The notes: a model not told the origin generated them from the letters alone. DNA of 64,000 nucleotides from Xenopus tropicalis (GCF_000004195.4 NC_030683.2:72387764-72451763), one strand, 5' to 3'; positions 10,839 to 22,351 are shown, counted from the stretch's first letter. Made by a program: numbers and translations.

Positions 10839-12125
10839 AATTTGGAAACATTTCTAAACATTTATATGCAAAACACTAGAGCAATTTTTTTATGTTCGCC
10901 TGTACTCAATGTGTAATACTGCATATTAAAGTAAATCTTGATGAAGGCCTTGGATCAATACTCAGTAAAAACATTATTTATTAAATCAGTTTGTATATAT
11001 TGGGAAAAGCATTTAAGTAGTTCCTGTCCTATTTTTTCATTATCTTAATTGTTTATATAGCCACAGATAACTGATGGTTTATTTACATTGCAAACACTAC
11101 AAAAATGACAAGACTAACGAGTTAGCCATTAAGCACAAGGAGCAGTGGAGGTCAGTGATTATAGTGGGTTTTCTCTATGCAGGAGCAATATCTATTGTAG
11201 CAGCCTAGAATATAAGTAGTCTCCTTACTATAATAGAGGTGTCCCCTTTTCAATATTTGTCCACATGCACAATTTAAGGGAACACAGACTTGTTTCTTAC
11301 AGTACATAATTCCAATTTGCAATATCCTCCGTAATTCCATGCTGTCTCAGAGCTTGTGTCAACACATTGTTAATAGTACATGCTTAATCATTTATAACCC
11401 CTGGTATTTGGAAAATACAATATAAAAGGTTCTCCACCTTAAACCTAAAGAGCTTTCTATCTTTGTAAAGGAAAAAATGTGATTGAGAAAAAACAAGCAA
11501 GGCAAAATTTAAGTGAGAGAAAGCATTCACTTGCATTTTTACCTTCTACCTTATCCTCCTTAGTATAAATTTAAAACATCAGACATTTTATTTTCCAATA
11601 TTCCATGATTTATGTAGAAAAGCTTAGAGGGTAATGTAATACAAATTTGTAAGAGGTCTAGTAAAACATAACAGCCAAGAAGGTGGTATTGAGTAAATTA
11701 TTACTCGGGTATATAAAACCTGAATTTGTATGTAACACAGCTGGCATTTGGTGGGCTTCTTGTTAGCATTTGCTTCCACTCCAGCATTTTGTATTTTTGT
11801 TGTCAAATGTGCTTCATACATTTGGAAATGATAAGGTCACATATTAATTATAAAACTCCACCATTTAAATATTGTGCCTTAAGTGTAATATACACGCCAC
11901 AATACAGCATGAGTTTTATTTAGTTCATATTTTTTGGTGTTATTGTAGAGCACTATTGTATTATGAGTAAGTGTGCTTTAATGATGTTATTAATTGTGCA
12001 CTACCCACATCTCTAAATATACACTGTTATTGTGGGAAAGGACACAGTTCCTATGGTATCTGCCCCCCCCTTCCTCATTGTATCCCATCCACCAATACAA
12101 TAAAAACCTTTATACTACAGAACTA
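10839..12125 (+). other. kcnj5: Probable KCNJ5 3' UTR
   Basis: AT-rich sequence after the stop with no repeat recognised. The first good canonical poly(A) signal, AATAAA, is at 12099-12104, followed by a T-rich stretch. A second candidate AATAAA is at 12554-12559. Which is used cannot be decided from sequence alone. Confidence 0.5.
12099..12104 (+). terminator. kcnj5: Candidate KCNJ5 polyadenylation signal
   Basis: Canonical AATAAA about 1.26 kb after the KCNJ5 stop. It is placed by motif and position only. The alternative at 12554-12559 would add about 455 bases. Confidence 0.4.
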
Positions 12126-13620
12126 GGCACCACAACTTTAATTTGATTTCTATTTACTTTACAGGTTAAAACTGCTATTTATATTAGCTGTCTAAAGGGA
12201 ATGTTGAAGCCAGAAGCCATTGATGATATGTGTTTTGTAAAAAATACTTATCCATAGATTATTACTAATGAATACTGTGTGCCTGCTACTGGCCCACCAT
12301 AGAGTGCCTGAGATATCTGGCCAGGTTTATATGATTAATTAAAGTGACATAGGTGTGGGTGGTGGAAAGAGCTAATAGTTCCACTATTGGAAAAACCACA
12401 GAATATGGTTGATTAGACTGTATCACTTGCTTGTATCACTTAGAGGGGTGGAGAAGGAATATAACTATGTGCTGTAGGATCAGCTACAATTTTTTACTGT
12501 TATTTTTTTTTTATACAATGCTCTACACTATCACAATGCAATGGTGTTTCTGAAATAAACTTTGTTAAAACTCATTCTGCTTCCCCTATATTTTTATTTA
12601 GAGAATTGCTGATTCTTAACAGCCTTTCTAACAAAAAGCATTTTCTACTTTGTCAGTTGAAATTAGCTGTCTTAGAATATTGATCTAACTGCAAAGCTTA
12701 GTGAAGCCTACATTGCTAACTAAGGGTGAGAGATTGCCTACTGTAATTGATGACTCTGAACTTACATCCATAGGTTACGGGTTAAGTGGTCGACTTTGGA
12801 TGTCAGATTCTCCAGCTGATATTGTCCTTGAATTAAAAACATGTCTATGTAAAAAATAGGCATCCATCCATTGCAGACACTCAATAACAACCATGCAGTC
12901 ATTTGGGCACTAGGAATACCTCTAGTAAGATGGGAAAATGACAACCCTATACGGTATGTCTCCTTCAGGTTCTTCATCGGGACATTTGGCCAGTGGACAG
13001 GGGGGTGAATTTTGGTTATAAGTTGTAATTATTGGCCGGCATGTCGGTCTGAGTTATGTTAATTCTTTCTTGTGAAGTTTTTAATAAAAAAAACACAAAA
13101 ACCCTGTGAGAATTTCTGGTGTTACACAGGGACACCAGAAAAAGAAGTGACACAGGCACTATAGGCTTAAGATAGTGCATGAGAAGCCAGATATGACTGA
13201 GCTTTTAGAAGAGTTTGCGAGTCTTAAGGCATATCAATAATATGCAATTATATTCAATATAATAGATTATCTTGCTGTTGTCACTGTGTTTTTCACTCAG
13301 AAAAACTATGTGAACTAAAAGATGCTAAATGTTGCATAAAATATTCTTCATTTATAAACTGAAATTTAGCTGTAATACATAAGCTAGGGCTAGGCAGAGG
13401 AAGCACAAACCAGGGAAGTGTAGGAGGTAACTGAATGACATATAATCTCTGTTAAATTCTGGGGCATATGACACAAAGCCGGCATGTTGAGAAAGACAGT
13501 TTGCTGAGAGAGGATGGGCAAGAATTAACTTGATGATTTAAGAAACAGTAAAATAAAAAAAGGTTATGGTTATAAGATTAATCTTAAATTAATGGTGTAG
13601 TTTTAGACAGTGATTCTGAG
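12126..13620. other. Intergenic stretch, no gene seen
   Basis: AT-rich, with short poly-T and poly-A tracts (for example near 12500 and 13087). It contains the second candidate poly(A) signal for KCNJ5 (12554). The short ORF at 12762-12977 has no family resemblance and no splice context. I see nothing else I can support. Confidence 0.4.
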
Positions 13621-13624
13621 ATAT

Positions 13625-13985
13625 TCTTATTTTGGTCAATTTTTTTTTGTTTTTCAATTTTTTTAGCTTTTTGTTCAACAGCTCTCCAGTTTGGAATTTT
13701 AGAAACTATCTGGTTGCTCATGTCCAATTTACCCAAGCAACCAAACAGTTGTCTGAACAACAGAGTGAATAATGAATAGAAGAGGCCTGAATAGAAAGAT
13801 GAGCAATAAATAGTAATAATACAATTGTAGCCTTAGAAAGCTATTGTTTTTTGGTTTCCAGGGTCAGTGACCCCCGTCTAAAAGATGGAACAAGGCAGGA
13901 AGAAAAATGAAAATAATTTGTAAAAAAAAAATAACTAGTAATAACACATTCTATAACACACTAAAGGTTAATGTAAAAGTGAATA
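13625..13985. mobile_element. Internal fragment of the GGTTCAC-ended MITE family
   Basis: The words TTTTTGTTCAACAGCTCTCCAG, GGTTGCTCATGTCC, AGTGACCCCCGTCTAAA and ACATTCTATAACACACTAAA are in the same order as in the copies at 9621-10262 and 16928-17373. Both ends are eroded. Confidence 0.6.
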
Positions 13986-14544
13986 CATATTGCCAGGTGC
14001 CATTTCATTGATGGGAGCCATTTCATTAAAGGGAGAATGGAGGAAAATAGCAAATTGGCAGTGCCCCTATTTAAGTAAAGCCAATGAGTATAAGAAATAA
14101 ATCTGTGTGGCAGGATAATGTTTCCTTCGAGTAGGTTTTCATAGATCATGATATAGGTCCAATATGGGTAGTGCTAAAAGGAGCATAAGCAGAATTATGT
14201 GACTCCAAGGCTAGGGGTAACTAAAAGGCTAGGGAGAACTATATTAATTATCATATACCGCAGTGTTGAGGAATATCTTTCCATCCAGAGCCTGGGGTAA
14301 AAGCCCTGCTAAAGACAGGATATGTGAATGTGGACTAGTTATGATATATGTTCTGCAGAGCATGAACCTGTATAGGAAGTAGCCTACTCTCTGAAGAAAT
14401 TGTAACCCACTTTTGGCTACTGTTTCTTTTCTAACGCGCAGTTATCTGCAGATGGCACTACAGGAGACCGTGCCCCCGCTTACTTGGGTGAGCAGGTATA
14501 CTTATGGTTGGCGTGCCTCCACCCAGGGTAGGGATAGATTGAAT

Positions 14545-15646
14545 TGTAACACTCCTCCCTGGGAAACTTCTCTGGGTTAATCTGTACAGTCCTCCACCTT
14601 GTATGGACTCCCTGCAACTCCCGGGACTTTGCCCCCCTTGGGCTGGTTGCTTAACAGGCAGTTGAGAAGCCACTCTTTGAGGAATTGACCAGGAGACTGG
14701 AAGTGCTGATTAACCAAATAACTTCTTTATTGTATTCACACAGAATCGCCAATAAAGTTAATGTGCAGGTTCAGGTACTTTCTCTTTACGTCCTCTAGGA
14801 GACCCTCTCACTTAGGACTTACTTCCTAGTACTCCTGCCAGAAGACCCTCTCTTAGGCAATCGCCCCGGTACTCACACCAGAAGACCCTCTAGCTTAGGC
14901 AATCTCCTTTCTCTGTGGTCCCTAGCTGGCCACCTCACTATCTCCTTGGAGGGGCTTCAGATTGCGCTTTCTAGATATCTCTGCCTCTCACTCCTAGGGG
15001 CTGATTTACTAATCCACGAATCCGAATCCCGAATGGGAAAAAATCGGATTGGAAACAAACATTTTGCGACTTTTTCATCGCCGTCGCGATTTTTTCGTAG
15101 CCGTTACGACTTGCGCAAATTTTCGTGACTTTTTCGTATTGAGCACTAGTAAACTGCGGGCAAACCTTTCCGATTTTTTTGCGACGGCTACGAAAAAGTC
15201 GCGACAATTCGCGCAAGTCGTAACGGCTAAGAAAAAGTTGCAACAATTTACGAAAAAGTCGCGACGGCGACGAAAAAATCGCAAAATACCGATCATTACG
15301 AAAAAATTGCATTCGGGCACTTTCGATCCGTTTGTGGATTAGTAAATCGGCCCCCTAGTGTGACTATAACAGAATCTCTCTGATCTGTCTCTCTCTGGAA
15401 GCCTGTAGCTAACCTCTTACAGAAGGGGGTTCCTGGACTAAGACCTTACACAGAATGTGTGTCATCCCTTTTTATATTGCAGCACACTGCCACCTAGTGC
15501 TTGCTGCTAAATAACAGGGAAACTCCCCTTCCACACATAAACAGCTAGGACCACCTTTAGGTGTCCATAAACCAAAAGGCCAACCTCTGGTGCCTGTCAA
15601 AAAGGGAAACCCAACCTAAAGGGCCCAATTCTTTGGGATCCCTACA
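14545..15646 (-). mobile_element. LTR of a retrotransposon (apparently solo), with a nested MITE
   Basis: On the minus strand the block runs from TGTAGGGATCCC (15646) to GTGTTACA (14545). It has a TATA-like AATATAAAAAGGG and, downstream, an AATAAAGAAG poly(A)-type signal. It is homologous over most of its length to the LTR pieces at 21606-22127 and 28527-28680, in the opposite orientation. Shared words include ACTAGGTGGCAGTGT, AAGAGGTTAGCTACAGG, TTGGTTAATCAGCA, CTCCTGGTCAATTCCTC and GAGTTGCAGGGAGT. No internal coding region sits beside it, so I read it as a solo LTR. A target duplication is not obvious. A 358-bp MITE interrupts it. Confidence 0.72.
14997..15354. mobile_element. Harbinger-like palindromic MITE (GGGGCTGATTTACTAA ends)
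   Basis: The left end reads GGGGCTGATTTACTAATCC and the right end, inverted, GGGGCCGATTTACTAATCC. The flanks are CTA on both sides (14994-14996 and 15355-15357). A 3-bp duplication fits the PIF/Harbinger superfamily; that assignment is inference. The interior is built from repeated GCGACTTTTTCGT-like words and their inverses. That creates long but meaningless ORFs on both strands. A second copy is at 38936-39347. Confidence 0.8.
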
Positions 15647-16200
15647 AAATGTAATGGTGTAATTCTCCTGAAGTGTCTGAGAGGAACTGAGAGTTGTATT
15701 TTTTATTGTTTTATATCATATGTGTTTGTCCAAGTTGGTCCGCGCTGAGGGCCATTTAGGGACAAATTTGTATTCCAAAGTAACCAATGGCAAATTACTT
15801 TCAAATAAGTGGCTAAGGAATTATACCTGCTGATGGGTTGCCATGGGTTATTAGACCTTTTGCAAACATCGCTCTCACCAATCAGAATACACATTTCACT
15901 TGGAATCCTTAGTTATTTTATGTATGTGCTTAGTATAGTTTATGCAAGTTTTATATAATTTATTTTTCTTTAGTAAGGACAGGTTAGAGTCTGAGCTGAT
16001 TCTTATTTAATTCCAGACTGGAACTATTGTATCAGTTGCCCCAAGCTGAAGGTGAAACTGGTCACTATTATTAGTACCATGAAGTCCAGGCATGTGGCCT
16101 CACCAAACAATAGTTTGCAAAATAAATAACTGATAACAATATTCATATGCTTTTAGTGAATATTGTTATCAGTTATTTATTTTCAGCTTGATCACATTTA
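15647..16200. other. Intergenic stretch with one short inverted repeat
   Basis: No gene is seen. The phrase AATAACTGATAACAATATTCA (16125 region) is repeated inverted at about 16157-16182 around a short loop, giving a strong hairpin of about 20 bp per arm. I cannot assign it to a family. Confidence 0.45.
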
Positions 16201-16208
16201 GCTATGGG

Positions 16209-17640
16209 CATAGGCAAATTTTTAATAAGGCTAGGGGAGGCTAAGCCTCCCCAAACCTGCTTGGCACATTAAAAAAAAAAAAAAAAAACCTCACTCCATT
16301 TCTGCACTGTCCTGGAAATCTTCTGTTCCTGCAAGCTCGTTCTGCTGTGCTCTGAATCAAAGCACAGATGCAGACAGGGCTCAGGAGATATTACAAACTG
16401 AAGGCAGTGCAGACATGAAGACTGAAAAGAAGAATCTGCAGCTGTAACTTTACCTAAGAACCTCACCAACTCTGAACTTTTGCTGCAGATTTCATCCCAC
16501 TCCTACAGGTTCTATACAGTTCAAAAGGCTGAATCACTAGCTGACATTAAATTGTTTTTTGCCTGACCTGACATCTATAATAATTTATAATCTATCACCT
16601 GTCCTAACAGATGGATGGTAAGTTAACTCTTTCCCCCTGAAAAAGCTCATTGTGCTTTTATATATTTGTTGTTGTTGTTTTTTGCACTTACTATTTTTTT
16701 TTTGTCATTGTTTTGTTCATTTCTAGTTAGTTACAGTGGAGCCAATGCTGTGTATCAGTGCCAGTGCGTCTCACTGCATATAATGTGCTGGTTTTGTAAC
16801 TACAGACTGCATCTCACTGTATATAATCTGCTGGTTTTGTAAATACAGACTGCATCTCCCTGTATATAATGTGCCTGGGGTGTCAGTACCCACTGCCTTT
16901 CTTGCTATAAAGCTAACAAACACATCTAAAGGGGTGGTTCACTTTTAAGTTAACTTTTAGTATGTTAAAAAATGGCCTATTCCTAGCAACTTTGCAAGTG
17001 GTCTTCCTAATTAATTTTTTGAATAGTTTGCCTTTCTCTTCTGCCTCTTTCCAGATTTCAAATAGGGGGCAAAAATTATTGCTCTGTGAGGCTACAATTT
17101 TATTATTATTATAATTTTTTATTACTTATGTTTCCATGCAGGCCCCTTAACTATTCATATTCCCATCTCTTGTTTAAACAACTACCTGGTTGCTAGGGTA
17201 AATAAGACCCTAGCAACCAGATAGCTGCTAAATTACCAAATGGAGAGCTGCTGAACAAAAAGCTAAATAACTGAAAGACCATTAAAAATAAAAGAGGACT
17301 AGTTGTAAATTGTCTCAGAATATCAGTCTACATTATATTAAATGTGAATTTAAAGGTGAACTACGCCTTTAAACTAGCTGATCACAAACACAAATGTTTG
17401 CAGATCCCCTCACAGAAGTGCACGTATGAATACTTTTACATCCTAAGCATTTTAGGGTAAAAAAAAAAGCACCCCCATCCGCACTTTTGTACAAAATCCT
17501 TGGAAGTCAGTGGGAACGGCAAGGTAGTTAGGAGGTTAATTTTTTACACCAGCAGCGAAAGTCTCACATTAGCTTTAGGTCAGTCTATATATGGTCCATC
17601 TTTAGCCCCCCCAAACAAAAAAAGTCACCCTCCGCCTATG
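16209..17640. mobile_element. hAT-like element with 8-bp duplication, carrying an inserted MITE
   Basis: The flanks are identical 8-bp copies GCTATGGG (16201-16208 and 17641-17648). The element starts CATAGGC and ends GCCTATG, with related GGCTAAGCC/GGGGGGCTAAAG words inside the ends. The body includes a two-fold repeat, CACTGTATATAATCTGCTGG-like, at about 16770-16875. No transposase ORF survives. The GGTTCAC MITE at 16928-17373 is inserted within it. Confidence 0.75.
16928..17373. mobile_element. GGTTCAC-ended MITE, near full length
   Basis: It starts AAAGGGGTGGTTCACTTTTA and ends, inverted, AAAGGCGTAGTTCACCTTTA. The interior holds the palindromic pair GGTTGCTAGGGT and ACCCTAGCAACC. It is the best of three copies in this window (others 9621-10262, 13625-13985) and is very common in Xenopus DNA as I recall. 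Non-coding. Confidence 0.82.
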
Positions 17641-17648
17641 GCTATGGG

Positions 17649-18122
17649 CAAATATGAAAAAAATAATATGCAAAGAGGAAAAACATTATAATAGTTTTGC
17701 TCCTCGGACAGGTTTTCAAAACAGCATTAGATTTGGTGGGCTTACAGTAAGCTTGTGGTATAGGTACCAGGTACCCCAGTCTAACCCATGGGAAATAGCC
17801 CCAGACCATTATTCCGCTTTCACTAGATTTTATCATTTGCATTATGCATTCAGGCATTCCAGCAGATGTTTACCATTGCACCCAGAGCAGTTAAGTTTGT
17901 TTGCCTCTGAATTGTTGTTATGCTGACAGGCACCCTATGAATTGTGTTTTTATGCTGACAGTGCTTCCAGGGACAGTTTAGAACTCAGCAGTGTATTGTG
18001 ACTGAGGATTTGATTTGAGTATATCCTTTTACAATGCAATTGAATGTATTCTCAGAAAAAAAGTTGTTTAAATAGACTAAATGTTACATGTAGTTTATGT
18101 GACTATTTTAAATATTATAGGA
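17649..18122. other. Intergenic stretch, nothing recognised
   Basis: AT-rich. Short ORFs on both strands overlap each other without any family resemblance. No splice-flanked coding block. Confidence 0.4.
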
Positions 18123-18500
18123 TTAAAGGAGAAGGAACGTCATTTTGGCATTTTACGGCCAATAGATTTGCCACATTAGTGCCACCTATATCACTATAAT
18201 TATTCTGCAGAAAGCTTTACTATACCTGAGTAAAGAGCCCTAGAATATTTCTCCATTTGCTTAAGACAGCAGCTGCCATTTTGAATAGCTTCCTGTTACA
18301 GCTCTAGCTGTTATAGCTCAGATCACACATTCCTAAGGAGGGGGGATTTTCCTGAGAGAGGAAGTCAGACGCTCCAACAACATGTTTATAAAAAAAGACG
18401 AAAAATCCTGTGTTTCCTTTGATAGAGGAGTCAGTGCAGCTTTTCTGTGAGTGCTTATGGCTGTATTTACATAGACCTTTCAGATGAAGCTTACTTTAGG
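18123..18500. mobile_element. T2-type MITE, right end lost
   Basis: It starts TTAAAGGAGAAGGAACGTC (TTAA 18123-18126) and follows the 31340-31824 copy through TTACGGCCAATAG, GCAGAAAGCTTTACTATACC and GGCTGTATTTACATAGACC. It stops before the CTCCTTTAA terminus. Non-coding. Confidence 0.78.
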
Positions 18501-19776
18501 GTGAGGGGTGTCATGAAGTTGTCCCCAAATCCTTCCTATACCTGATGCACTTAAGAGTTAAAAACATATCTGGTATGGCAATAACCCATAAATTAATGGA
18601 TGTGCCACCTCTTGTAAATAGTACTTTCAGGTTTGTTTTTTTTTTAGAGTATCAGTATTTTTTTAATTACTTTTCTTTATGGTTGCAACTCTAATTAAAT
18701 ATTTATTACACATTTAGTTCTATCCCCAATTTTCATCATTTTTGCTAGAAAATATACAGTGCTTATAATAAAACATAAAATATATTATGTCCAGTAATCA
18801 CAAAATTCACCAAGCAACTATGTATATTATTTATTGTGTCAGAAAGGGATTAAAAGACTTACAAAGCTATATGTGGGTACAGGCCATGCATTAGTACATT
18901 TTGGCGTTTAATATATTGTGGCTAAAGAGAGATGATGATCAGCAAGAGCACTAAATATTATCTAAATATTAGCGTACAGCCAACACTCACAGAGATCTGC
19001 CTTGTCTTCTTCCCACCTCCTGCTCTGCCATGATATTTTAGTAAGAGATCTAATGCTTATCTTAAAAAGCTTTTATAAGAAGTGAGGAATGGAAACATTA
19101 AACCACAGTTCACTCTAACGCCTCTCGCATCTTGCAAAATACTGATATCAAAATAAGTGGCTATTTTTTAATTACCTTATTGACATGGATTATTTGCAAG
19201 ACATTGTTTGAAAGCCCAACTCTTTAAAGTTCTGTTTTATTTTATATGAAATAAAAATAACAATTCTATATTGTCATCTAAAACAATAATTAGTTTACTG
19301 GATGCAGCAGTGGGTTATATTCAGCACCATATGTTCTGAAAGTGTTACTGGCACATTCCTGGGGCTGGAGGGGTAGGTGCTGGAAAAATACAGTGAAGTA
19401 TGCAGAGGACTGGCACTAAGAGGCAGGAGGGTCAGTGGAGGGAGGTCATCTCCTCCAGTTCAAAATGGAGAATGGAAGGCTCGGTTACCTGTGCCAACAA
19501 CAAAACATAGGGCTTCACTCTGTGTAGAGTTTAGTGGAGTCTTAGCCTATAAAGCTAATAAGCAGATATGTCAGTTAAAGGGTGTAGTTTTTATTACAAA
19601 ATTACACTGTTTACATTGCAAATAATTAATTCTATTTAAAATGTTATTCTTGAACCAACAAATGTTTTTTTTTTTTAGTGTGTAGGCACCATCTTAGTGC
19701 AGTGTGCCTGAGTCTGAGCTTTCAGAAGGAGCCAGCGCTACACAGTGGAACTGCTACCAATTGTTTCTTATACTAA
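18501..19776. other. Intergenic stretch, no gene seen
   Basis: AT-rich with poly-T runs. The ORF at 19377-19625 lacks family resemblance and splice context. Nothing else can be supported. Confidence 0.4.
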
Positions 19777-19940
19777 GGGGCAGAGTTATCTAAATGTGAA
19801 ATTGGAACTCACCACAGAAAAAAACTTTCTATTTATTCATATGAGATTGATAAATACAATAAAAAAAATCCCATAGAAATGAATAAAAAGAGGGTGAATT
19901 TTTCTACGGTGAGTTCTTTACACTTTAATAAATCTACCCC
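19777..19940. mobile_element. Small palindromic MITE (GGGGCAG ends)
   Basis: The left part reads GGGGCAGAGTTATC...GAACTCACC and the right part GGTGAGTTC...GATAAATCTACCCC-like in inverted order. The flanks TAA and TAT resemble a 3-bp TA-type target. The same style of ends (GGGGGCAGATTTATCAAAATG) occurs at 31310. Non-coding hairpin of about 164 bp. Confidence 0.65.
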
Positions 19941-20022
19941 TATTTATAACTGGAGGATTTGTGGCTTGAGCCAGCTGGACTTGATTGTTTTAGAAGTGCT
20001 ATTCTCATATCAACCACTAAGG

Positions 20023-20328
20023 CAGTGATCCCCAACCAGTGGCTCGGGGGCAACATGTTGCTTACCAACCCCTTGGATGTTGCTTCCAGTGCCCCCAAAC
20101 CAGGTAGGTATTTTTGATTTCCTGACTTGGTAGCAAGTTTTGGTTGAATAAAACCAAGATTTACTACCAAATAAAGCCCCTGTAAGCTGATGGTGTGCAT
20201 AGAGTCTGCCTAATAGCCAATCTTAGCCTTATTTGGCACCTCCATGAACTTTTATGGTGCTTGGGTTGCTCTCCAAGTCTTTTTACATTTGACTATGGCT
20301 CATGAGTAAGAAAGGTTGGGGAACCCTG
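20023..20328. mobile_element. hAT-type MITE (CAGTGATCCCCAACC ends)
   Basis: The termini are CAGTGATCCCCAACC on the left and, inverted, CAGGGTTCCCCAACC on the right. The flanks are CACTAAGG (20015-20022) and CACTAGGG (20329-20336), an 8-bp duplication with one change. Relatives are at 44805-45085 (partial) and 51313-51519. Non-coding. Confidence 0.85.
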
Positions 20329-20336
20329 CACTAGGG

Positions 20337-20479
20337 CATGGGAACATTTTTAGCAATGCAGGTGTCAGTGAGCTTCTGTCTGGTTATCTTCCCGTTGTTC
20401 TGTTGATTGGCTGCTGTTGGGGGGTGGGGCGACGCATGTGCAGTAGTGAGTACTGAGGGAAAGGAAGTGGGCATCCCTA
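20337..20479. other. GC-rich intergenic patch, nothing recognised
   Basis: Short stretch before a TTAA-ended MITE. It contains GGGGTGGGGCGACGCATG, a GC-rich patch out of character with its surroundings, but no element ends were found. Confidence 0.35.
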
Positions 20480-20635
20480 TTAAAGATGGCGGCGCCGTTC
20501 ACTGAAAAGAGAATGTAGTAAGTGTATCTCTGTAAATCTTTCATTAGGTAAGCCAGAAATATAGCGTTTCTACATAGCGATAGTAGTACTATTGAATAGT
20601 GTGCTTAATTGATTTTGACTTTCCTAGCCCTTTAA
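20480..20635. mobile_element. Small TTAA-ended MITE carrying a YY1-like site
   Basis: It begins TTAAAGATGGCGGCGCCG (TTAA 20480-20483) and ends ACTTTCCTAGCCCTTTAA, which fits T2-type ends with TTAA on both sides. AAGATGGCGGC near 20482-20493 matches the YY1 consensus. A GTAAG lies downstream at about 20545. No ORF longer than a few codons follows the ATG in ATGGCGGC. Boundaries are inferred from the TTAA ends. Confidence 0.5.
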
Positions 20636-21073
20636 GAAAGATGGCAACCCTAACAGGATCCTATGTGGCAGCATCCACAGCTACAGACCAATTTATTGAT
20701 GGGGCTACAGTATTTTTACTGTGGTTTAATGACAAAAGAAAGTCCAGACTTACCCTTCATGTAATAAAGCACCAAGATGAGAGTGTTTTCTGGGGCAATT
20801 ATTGATAAACAATAATACTTGCAAGTTGTTGAATGAATAATGTCAAGAGTGTTTTAACAGGTCTTGAACCCCCTGCCTGCCCTATGCAGGCATTTTTCTT
20901 TGATTTACCCCTCTGCTCCTTAATGTAAAATTGTAAATCAAACAATTCAGACATGATTAAAGTGCATGTTCCAGATTTAATTTAAAGATTTTTGCATACA
21001 TTTAAGTTTCACCAAGTAGAAATTACAACACTTTATACATAGCCTTACTCATTTCAGGGCACCATAATGTGTG

Positions 21074-21400
21074 CAGGGCCGGATTTCAAAACCAGCCGCC
21101 CCAAGGCCACCCCCGGTTACACGCCCCCCCCTCCGAGTACGCATGCGTGCGTGCGCTCGTCACAAGCGGGAGTGCGCATGCGCGAGCAGGGGGTTGCGCA
21201 TGCGCGAGCAGGGGGTTGCGCATGCGCGAGCAGGGGGTTGCGCATGCGCGAACAGCAGGGGGGCGGGGGGATGCAAGCAGGCATGCGCCGTAAGCCAAAC
21301 ACATTTTTTACCATTTTGGAGCGGCAGGGCGGCATGCCGCCCCCAGGTTTCTGCCGCCCTAGGCCCGGGCCTTTGTGGCCTCTCCACAAATCCGGGCCTA
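21074..21400. mobile_element. GC-rich hAT-type element with 22-bp tandem repeats
   Basis: The ends are CAGGGCCGGATTT and, inverted, TAGGCCCGGATTT. The flanks are identical 8-bp copies AATGTGTG (21066-21073 and 21401-21408), diagnostic of hAT. It is inserted in the Tc1 fragment. The interior is strongly GC- and CpG-rich and contains a 22-bp tandem repeat (21173-21250). Because the unit is open in several frames, long ORFs appear on both strands; they are repeat artefacts. No transposase. Confidence 0.88.
21173..21250. repeat. 22-bp tandem repeat with four TGCGCATGCGCG palindromes
   Basis: The unit TGCGCATGCGCG followed by AGCAGGGGGT repeats with a period of exactly 22 bp at 21173, 21195, 21217 and 21239. 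The last copy is cut short after its 12-bp core. Each 12-bp core fits the NRF1 consensus YGCGCAYGCGCR. The array lies inside the hAT element 21074-21400. Confidence 0.9.
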
Positions 21401-22351
21401 AATGTGTGGGAGACAGTAATTGTTGTTATATTAGTCATGTTTAGTACTTTGTTGCATATCCCTTGCATGCAATGACTGCTTGAAGTCTGCAATTCATAGA
21501 CATTACCAGGTGCTGAGTATCTTCTCTGTGATGCCCTGCCAAGCCTCTACTGCAGCCACCTTCAACTCTTGCTTGTTCTGGGGGCTTCTCCCTCTAAGAT
21601 TCACATGTAGGGACACCAAGATTTTGGCCCCTTAGACCGGGTTCCCCTTTAGACAGGCATACCAGTGGGTGGCCTTGTGGAATATGGACACCACAGGGTG
21701 GTCCTAATTGTCTGTGTACTATAACTATTCTTTCCAGGTTAAAAGCGTTTCCTATGCAATTCAGCAGTAACCACTAGGTGGTGGTGTTCTGAAATATAAA
21801 AGGGGATGACTCGCAAACCATGAGGTCTTTCTTCCTGGGACTTAACCTCTCTAAGAGGTTAGCTACAGGAGCCAGTTTAGATAATTCAGTTAGATATTTT
21901 ATATTCTAGAAGTGAAAGGATAAATAGTGGTATTTAGCTGGACAGCTTGAAGCCACTCCAATGAGATTACTGAGGTTATTACTCCCGGCAGGCTAGTTCA
22001 GGTCACAGCATATTCCCAAGGAGGGGAGATTATCTGGAGAAAGAGATGCTCCTGGTTTGGATATTAGGGAGAGATACCTGAATCTGCATATAATACCACT
22101 GAATGCTATTTGAAATAAAGAAGTTTGTTTGAGAGACTTCCGGTATGGCGCCTGAGGAAGCAGACGCACAGTGAAGCAGCTCCGTGCGCGCCCCTAAGCA
22201 ACTAACTTTTCAAAGTGCCAGACCCCCCTCTAATTTGTTCCAAGCATGGCAGGCAACTCACCGCGACAAAACAAGAAACCTAAGACCTCCGCATTGCTGA
22301 ATCCTGAAAGGGAGAAGGCACAAGACACGCACCAGCAATCCAATATGGCCA

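Noticed and set aside
12762..12977. Minus-strand ORF beyond KCNJ5
   Set aside because: No family resemblance, no splice context, and ordinary length for chance in this composition.
15049..15342. Arg/Phe-rich ORFs on both strands
   Set aside because: They lie within the palindromic MITE 14997-15354 and mirror each other across strands.
21067..21492. Overlapping ORFs of 70-134 codons on both strands
   Set aside because: They come from the 22-bp tandem repeat, which lacks stops in several frames, inside a hAT element; there is no protein family or splice context.
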